From Lepas anatifera (taxonomy: Eukaryota; Arthropoda; Thecostraca; Lepadidae): a stretch of 64,000 nucleotides of DNA. The notes below the pieces were generated by a model. That model saw only the letters and a list, made by a program, of their open reading frames with translations, was not told the DNA's origin and searched no databases. How positions within the stretch are numbered: position 1 is the stretch's first letter; every line of letters starts with the position of its first letter. Position numbers and translations under genes: made by a program. Below are positions 59,305 to 64,000 of this stretch, piece by piece. The stretch lies in assembly GCA_034440635.1 (NCBI GenBank), contig JAOTON010002124.1, positions 1-64,000 of the forward strand. The letters run 5' to 3'.

Positions 59305-59509
59305 TTATTTTTATTTTTTATTAGGGCCACTCCCAACAGGCACACTTGCCCAATTCCAGGGGGTATTGGCATGGGTGTTTAAGGATCCTCTCCACCGGGT
59401 TAGATCGGACACGGAAGGCGGTTTCCCACCGTGGGGATTGAACCCACGTCAATCCATGCTATCCGATCCGTAGACTGGCAACGAAGCCACTTGGCCACCC
59501 CGGCCTTAT
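59305..59509 (-). mobile_element. tRNA-Leu-like SINE
   Basis: On the minus strand it starts GGCCGGGGTGGCCAAGTGGC (A box), has the B box GTGGGTTCAATCCCCAC, continues with an unrelated body, and ends in an A/T-rich tail with several AATAAA/AAAAAT units. Confidence 0.75.
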
Positions 59510-59580
59510 AAACACAAATATAAAGGCAATTGTACAAAAAACCGTCAATTTCTGGCGTTTCAGCAACTAATTTTCACTTT

Positions 59581-60080
59581 TTAACCCTCCCCTGGTGGGG
59601 CGGAAGGGTGCTGACTAACCCCCTACATATTTTTCGGCGTCGCGTAAAAACGGCGGCGCCAAGCGCCACCGTACTTAGTACAGCTTATAATTAATCAAGT
59701 CGGCAACTTTCCCTAAAAAAAAATGAAATCGGGTCATGTCGGGGCAGGTCACCATGCCAGGTCAAGTAACCTCACTTAAAAAATTGTTTGGGATTACATA
59801 ACTCGGAACTCGGAGTAGCGTTAATTTATCAATTTGCAACCTTTTTCATATAATGGGCGCACCGGGGGCTACAAACTATGTTTCGGTATTTTTTATATTG
59901 TTGACCTAAGGTCAGGTACGAGTCATGACCTCTCCATTGGAAACGCGTGGGAAAATCTCAAATTTGCCGAAAAATGTTTCTTTTTCTGTATATAAAGCTT
60001 GTTTTGACCTGTGACCTCTGTGAGGTCACTTGGGTCTACTTAAGCATGTTTTGAGACTCATGTCAATAACTGCGCAGTAA
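59581..60080 (+). repeat. TTAA-type repeat family B copy
   Basis: It begins TTAACCCTCCCCTGGTGGGG, followed by ACGGCGGCGCCAAGCGCCAC and an AGGTCA-rich body (GTGACCTCTGTGAGGTCAC), co-linear with 43205-43747. Confidence 0.6.
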
Positions 60081-60903
60081 ACGAAACGAAAAATATGCAT
60101 GACAGATGGTGTATTAGATTTAAGGTGCATGACACATGCTAATAACAAAAACTCTTCCGATGATGTCCCCATTAAATTGAGGGTAAAGCACCATGGAAGA
60201 CCCCAATGTAGGATATGCGGGCTTGATGCGGCGGAGAATAGCAATACCAAACATTTTTAGGTCAGGTAGAAATGTCTGCCCTAATGTCAGGTAGACATAA
60301 GGGCAGCCGAGATCAAAGAAAGCAACATAGTGATAAAACGAGCATCAGATTTCATTTTTAGCTCTTAATTTGTAAAACTAGAGCAAATGAAGCAAAACTA
60401 TGCATTATTGGAGCCCTCTCATCATTGCAAGTGGAATGACAATTGCGTCACCATGTCAAGTCAAATGGTTAACAGCAGCACTGAAATCATTTTCAGTGTA
60501 GCATGAGAAGCAAATGGTGCTATTGGAATATATGCAAAACAACAGACCAGGCTTATAGTGCACTCGAGAGGATTTTTCGTAAATAAGAATATTTACTGGG
60601 ATACATACCCAGCAAATGACTTCATCGGAATCCTGGACGGGCCGGTAACCGGTGTCCAGGAAGGACTGTCAGCCCGAGCCCTGAAGCGACCGGCAGCTGG
60701 TGCCCTCGACAGGCTGAGAGCCGGTGTACAGGGGGGGGTCGGCAGTCGATCCAGCAGGCTCCACGGCATGACACCGGCACCGGCAGCATGGAGTGCCGGC
60801 CTCTCCAGCTGGCTCAGCGGGAGCTAGCTGCAGATCATACGGTAAATGGCAGAGTAGTAAGAATGCAATGCATTCTTTTCACTTCCAGTTGATACAGGAG
60901 CCA
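60081..60903. other. gene-poor stretch
   Basis: A GC-rich segment at 60630-60826 is open on the plus strand for about 66 codons (RLRAGVQGGVGSRSSRLHG). It has no good splice context or recognised motif. Confidence 0.25.
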
Positions 60904-60908
60904 CACTG

Positions 60909-60940
60909 CACAGTGTTATAAGGGGCCGCGAAAACGGACA
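60909..60940 (+). repeat. left terminal inverted repeat with 12-RSS layout
   Basis: CACAGTG, then 12 bp (TTATAAGGGGCC), then GCGAAAACG and GACA. The nonamer position matches the canonical ACAAAAACC at 6 of 9. Confidence 0.9.
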
Positions 60941-61038
60941 TAATTGAATATCTCGGGAACTAAGAGACGGAGCCTCATGAAACAAAAACTGATGTGTACT
61001 TTAACACTCACCACACCTTTTGACACCAAATTTGACAC

Positions 61039-61490
61039 TTAACCCGCGCCCCGGTGGGCCTCCGACCCAACTTCGCCCTGGTGGGGGTGTTTGAAAATCC
61101 CCTCTTCGAACTCGGCTCCTATGCGAGATAGCGAAAAAACGCGAAGGCTGGTGGAGAGCTCATACAAATTCATAATGAAACTATATCGGTCACTTTTTGG
61201 TTCAGGTCAATATTGAGGTCATGATAGGTCAAAGAAGGTGGCATGCTAGGGTAGTGTTTTTGGGCTCTTGCGTCTGACAGAGTTGAGCTAGAATAATTTT
61301 TTTAGACACTATGCCCTTCCTCTCGTCACGGCGAATCGAATGATGTATAATATTACTATGCTAGGTCATGACACAAAAATGACCTGACCTGAGGTCAGGC
61401 CAAGGTCACTTTCCAAACCAACATAATCAATATGCATATCGATCGACTCGCAAAAGTAATCCAAACTTAATGGCCGATGATGGCTGATTT
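61039..61490 (+). repeat. TTAA-type family C repeat nested in the transposon
   Basis: It starts TTAACCCGCGCCCCGGTGGG and continues with AGGTCAATATTGAGGTCATG and CGTCTGACAGAGTTGAGC as in the other family C copies. It occupies the place where the transposase C-terminus should be. The right boundary, near 61490, is approximate. Confidence 0.65.
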
Positions 61491-61501
61491 TTCGTTTGTC
61501 T

Positions 61502-62950
61502 TCACGGATAAGCTAAGACGATAGCCAATGTGAGCTCAAAAAGTGCAATCCACGCATGGAGTGTTGAGAGGCCAAACTGATAAGCCACTTTGTTTGCCAC
61601 CTTCTGACGAACTTGTTCTAAGTCATTCATCTCAGTCGGCTTAGCTCCACAGATGTGACATCTTTGAGATGACGCTGTCCCAGTCAGTGCATTCGCAACT
61701 TTACCATCTACCATTGTCAACTGCATACTGTAGGATACGAGAACAGTGGTCCCAGCGAGGTCGACTGCACAGGGCTGGAGCTTCTCTATCTGGGTTGAAA
61801 AGTTGTTCATTTCTTGTCGGGAGACTGCGGGGGTTTCCTTGACACATTGAACGTGCATTGGACAGCAATACCGAGTTGACGACGGCTTTTCGTTGATCCA
61901 CACGCATTTGTCGTTAATCTCCAACAGTAGAGGGACTAAGGATGAGCAAAATATGCTCCTATATCTATAGCAGCACCATCCTGCGCCGCTTGCTTATATA
62001 TACTTTGTCCAGTGGCGCCATCAAATCCCCATTTACGGTACAGTTTTCTAGATACAGGCTCACTGCGGATCGGCTGTTGTTCTGATGGATGTACCTGGCT
62101 GAGGCTGGCTGACGTCAGCTCCGACCTTTGTGGGGTCAACCTCAGCCTCTATCAGTCTCCTTGTCGTATTGTCTAATATGACTTGCAGTGGCACATCGGC
62201 AGAGCTGTCGGTTACACTGATGTGTTCGCCAGGGAAACATCTCTGCCGGGCGTTCACAACTTAATAATGGGGTGGGTACACCTCTTTCGCACTTACTTTA
62301 TTTGTCATATTCCTCACGATGTTATAACTTTTTGTTGACATGTCTGCCGATACGGTAACAGTCAGGGCTTCATCTGGGGTTAAAGCACAAGCCTTCTGTA
62401 CCCTGGCACTATCACGCATTCCACGGCGAAGCTTGGAGGGCCGAGTTGGAGTAGCGACGCTTTCCTTAAGCACAGCTGATAACTCTGAATCCTCGTCTGT
62501 TTTGGCACTTCGGGCGGCAGCCATGACGAGCTCGTGGGTGCCATGCTGTTCAGCAGTACTGGCGACGCGACATCTCTTGCTCCGCTCTCCAACTGCATCG
62601 TACGGAGAAGGAGGCCGGCCTGGGTGGCGTTTTCCGGTAGAAACTGTAGCCTGTTTATCCGCAAGTGTGATGGGCTCACATATGTCCTCCGCTAACCAGT
62701 CGGTTTCTTTGCTTTCGCACGCCACGATTGATCTGGAACACTGTTCCACTTTTCTCTTGAAAATTACATGGAAGGACACCAGATTCTTCCGGATTTCATC
62801 CTCTGAATTGCGTGAAATGCTCGCTCTTTGAAGACCTAAGAAATAAACAGTATCATTAAAAGCAGCTTCGAAAAATCTCTTCTGTTCTTCCGAAAGAGCG
62901 TTTTCCTTCAGCCGTTTGAACAGCTCAGCGCTGCTCACCCGGAACTCCAT
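61502..62950 (-). pseudogene. Transib-like (RAG1-core-like) transposase, degenerate and C-terminally truncated
   Basis: Reading from ATG at 62950, 229 codons include the low-complexity linker HPGRPPSPYDAVGERSKR and end YPPHY, then an in-frame TAA at 62261-62263. The same frame continues (GEHISVTDSSADVPLQ) to about 62060. A frameshift moves to a frame with KWGFDGATGQSIYKQ; its Asp, codon 62020-62022, corresponds to the first catalytic acid of the family. A second shift near 61930 leads to SLVPLLLEINDKCVW, SSTRYCCPMHV, the zinc-type CHICGAKPTEMN and LSTLHAWIALFEL, then a stop at 61502. These resemble the RAG1 ZnH2 region. The C-terminal segment with the catalytic Glu is absent. The second catalytic Asp is not obvious in this copy. 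Confidence 0.82.
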
Positions 62951-63855
62951 TATCCCCGCACGTTACCACGACACTGTTCTTCGCACGAATGAGGCTAAAC
63001 CTGAAGTATTTCTCTGCACCAGGGAAGTATTCACAGAGCAGAAGTGTCGCAATACTCTTTGACCTGTTACAAGACTTGCCGTACACACGGATGGAAGTAT
63101 ATCTCTGACCAGCACTTACCCTAACTAAGCCTAGCAATGGATACCGATTCCGGGGCAGTAACTTTTTGAACTGTTGTGGAAATCAACGAAACTTTCCCTC
63201 TTTCGGTGAAATACCGCCAGTGCCAGATACAACCCCAGCCCTAAGGCATCAAATTCACCCGTCGAAGGGCACGAGCGCCGGTGTAAGCTGAGTCGGCGCG
63301 CGACGCGTTCGTGCCTTAACTGCCGCCGAGATCGGGGCACCACTGTCTCCAATGCCGTCTCAGCCGTATATATGCAAAACTATGAAAAAAGTCATGATGG
63401 CTCCTGTCCAGAATTTATTGGGCTTTCTTCTGATACGTAAATTGAATTGTTCACTTTTGTTCACAAAAGTGTAAGACTAGTTGAACAAAATACTCCAAGT
63501 TGAAAACGGAAAAAATACATAGCGTTATTTCGGGGGTCAATGATCCTTCGGCAAATGGTGCATGGCTTAATAATATAGCTGATCCTACAAAACAGACATC
63601 AAACTATCATTTGATACCACACAATAAAAAATCCGCCGATAAGCCTACGCGCAGCAGGATTAAGAAAAAGGCAGTATGAAAACGACGTCATCCATCCGCG
63701 GGACGAACATGAAGAAGTGGCAACTTTGAAGCAATATAGCGGCAGAATGAGATAAGCCACAAACAAATGAATATCAAAAACGCATGCACCAGACAATTTT
63801 GTACGGGCCAGTTGAGGTTATTTACTGAAATACGGAAGTCGGTTTCGGGGTATTC

Positions 63856-63887
63856 TGTCCGTTTTTGCGGCCGCTTATAACACTGTG
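63856..63887 (-). repeat. right terminal inverted repeat with 12-RSS layout
   Basis: On the minus strand: CACAGTG, 12 bp (TTATAAGCGGCC), GCAAAAACG, GACA. The nonamer position matches ACAAAAACC at 7 of 9, including the CAAAAAC core. Confidence 0.9.
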
Positions 63888-63892
63888 CACTG

Positions 63893-64000
63893 GTGGGGTT
63901 ATGAAAAATATGCACGATACAAGGATGAGACATGACAACGTGATGATTATTGGTGTTTAAGGGCACTTCAGCTTCTTTGGCTATATGTGCCCAGCATTGT
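63893..64000. other. window end, nothing recognised
   Basis: Sequence beyond the transposon target duplication; no feature is visible. Confidence 0.4.

Larger units (their letters stand above)
60909..63887 (-). mobile_element. Transib/RAG1-like DNA transposon with RSS-like ends
   Basis: The 2979-bp element has 32-bp terminal inverted repeats with two mismatches and a perfect 5-bp duplication CACTG (60904-60908 and 63888-63892). Both ends start CACAGTG. Five-bp duplications and CAC-starting ends are Transib features, and CACAGTG is the consensus V(D)J heptamer (established knowledge). The minus strand encodes recognisable fragments of a Transib/RAG1-core transposase. The C-terminal coding part is replaced by a TTAA-type repeat, so the element is non-autonomous now. 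No RAG2-like (Kelch) sequence is present. Confidence 0.88.

Noticed and set aside
60558..60827. 89-codon plus-strand gene
   Set aside because: GC-rich frame without motif or convincing splice or start context.
62340..62831. Plus-strand 163-codon frame
   Set aside because: Antisense shadow of the transposase N-terminal part.
60909..63887. RAG1/RAG2-type (ProtoRAG) pair
   Set aside because: No second gene with Kelch-like repeats is present in the 3-kb element; Transib-type single-gene structure fits better.

Overview
The window looks like a piece of an invertebrate animal nuclear genome. Coding sequence is sparse and split into short exons with GT-AG borders, and one ancestral intron can be reconstructed at 80 bp. 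Most of the sequence is nested transposons, MITEs, tRNA-derived SINEs, minisatellites and microsatellites. I cannot name the species. Functional calls rest on motifs read by eye, with no database search.

Region 1 (1-19.2 kb, minus strand): the 3' part of an unrecognised multi-exon gene ('gene A'). It has two Cys/His-rich blocks, a low-complexity exon, a stop at 131 and a poly(A) signal at 90-95. One 80-bp intron of gene A has been split by a 12.8-kb element with hAT-type ends (3331-16138) and a perfect 8-bp target duplication. That element carries a LINE, SINEs, TTAA-target repeats, a diverged foldback and GC-rich arrays.

Region 2 (19-36 kb): largely gene-poor. It contains a 1.03-kb TTAA-flanked element packed with AGGTCA half-sites, a MITE for which a related empty site exists in the window, and a second hAT-type element (27483-32558, perfect 8-bp duplication) filled with a 22-nt-type minisatellite.

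Region 3 (36.7-50.4 kb): two nearly identical 2.37-kb copies of one element in opposite orientation, separated by about 8.9 kb of other repeats. Each copy has a core of roughly 205-bp tandem repeats.

Region 4 (50-60 kb): a duplicated exon-like module, a plus-strand gene whose last exons resemble the C-terminal cysteine/YRQ/LGRG domain of P2X7-like proteins, a 243-bp hAT-type MITE, a 91-bp minisatellite, and minus-strand exons including one with a YDVWH block.

Region 5 (60.9-63.9 kb): the most striking item is a complete-ended Transib/RAG1-like transposon. Its terminal inverted repeats begin with CACAGTG, followed by 12 bp and an A-rich nonamer, the layout of a V(D)J 12-recombination signal. 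It is flanked by a 5-bp CACTG duplication. Its transposase is a pseudogene that has lost the C-terminal part.
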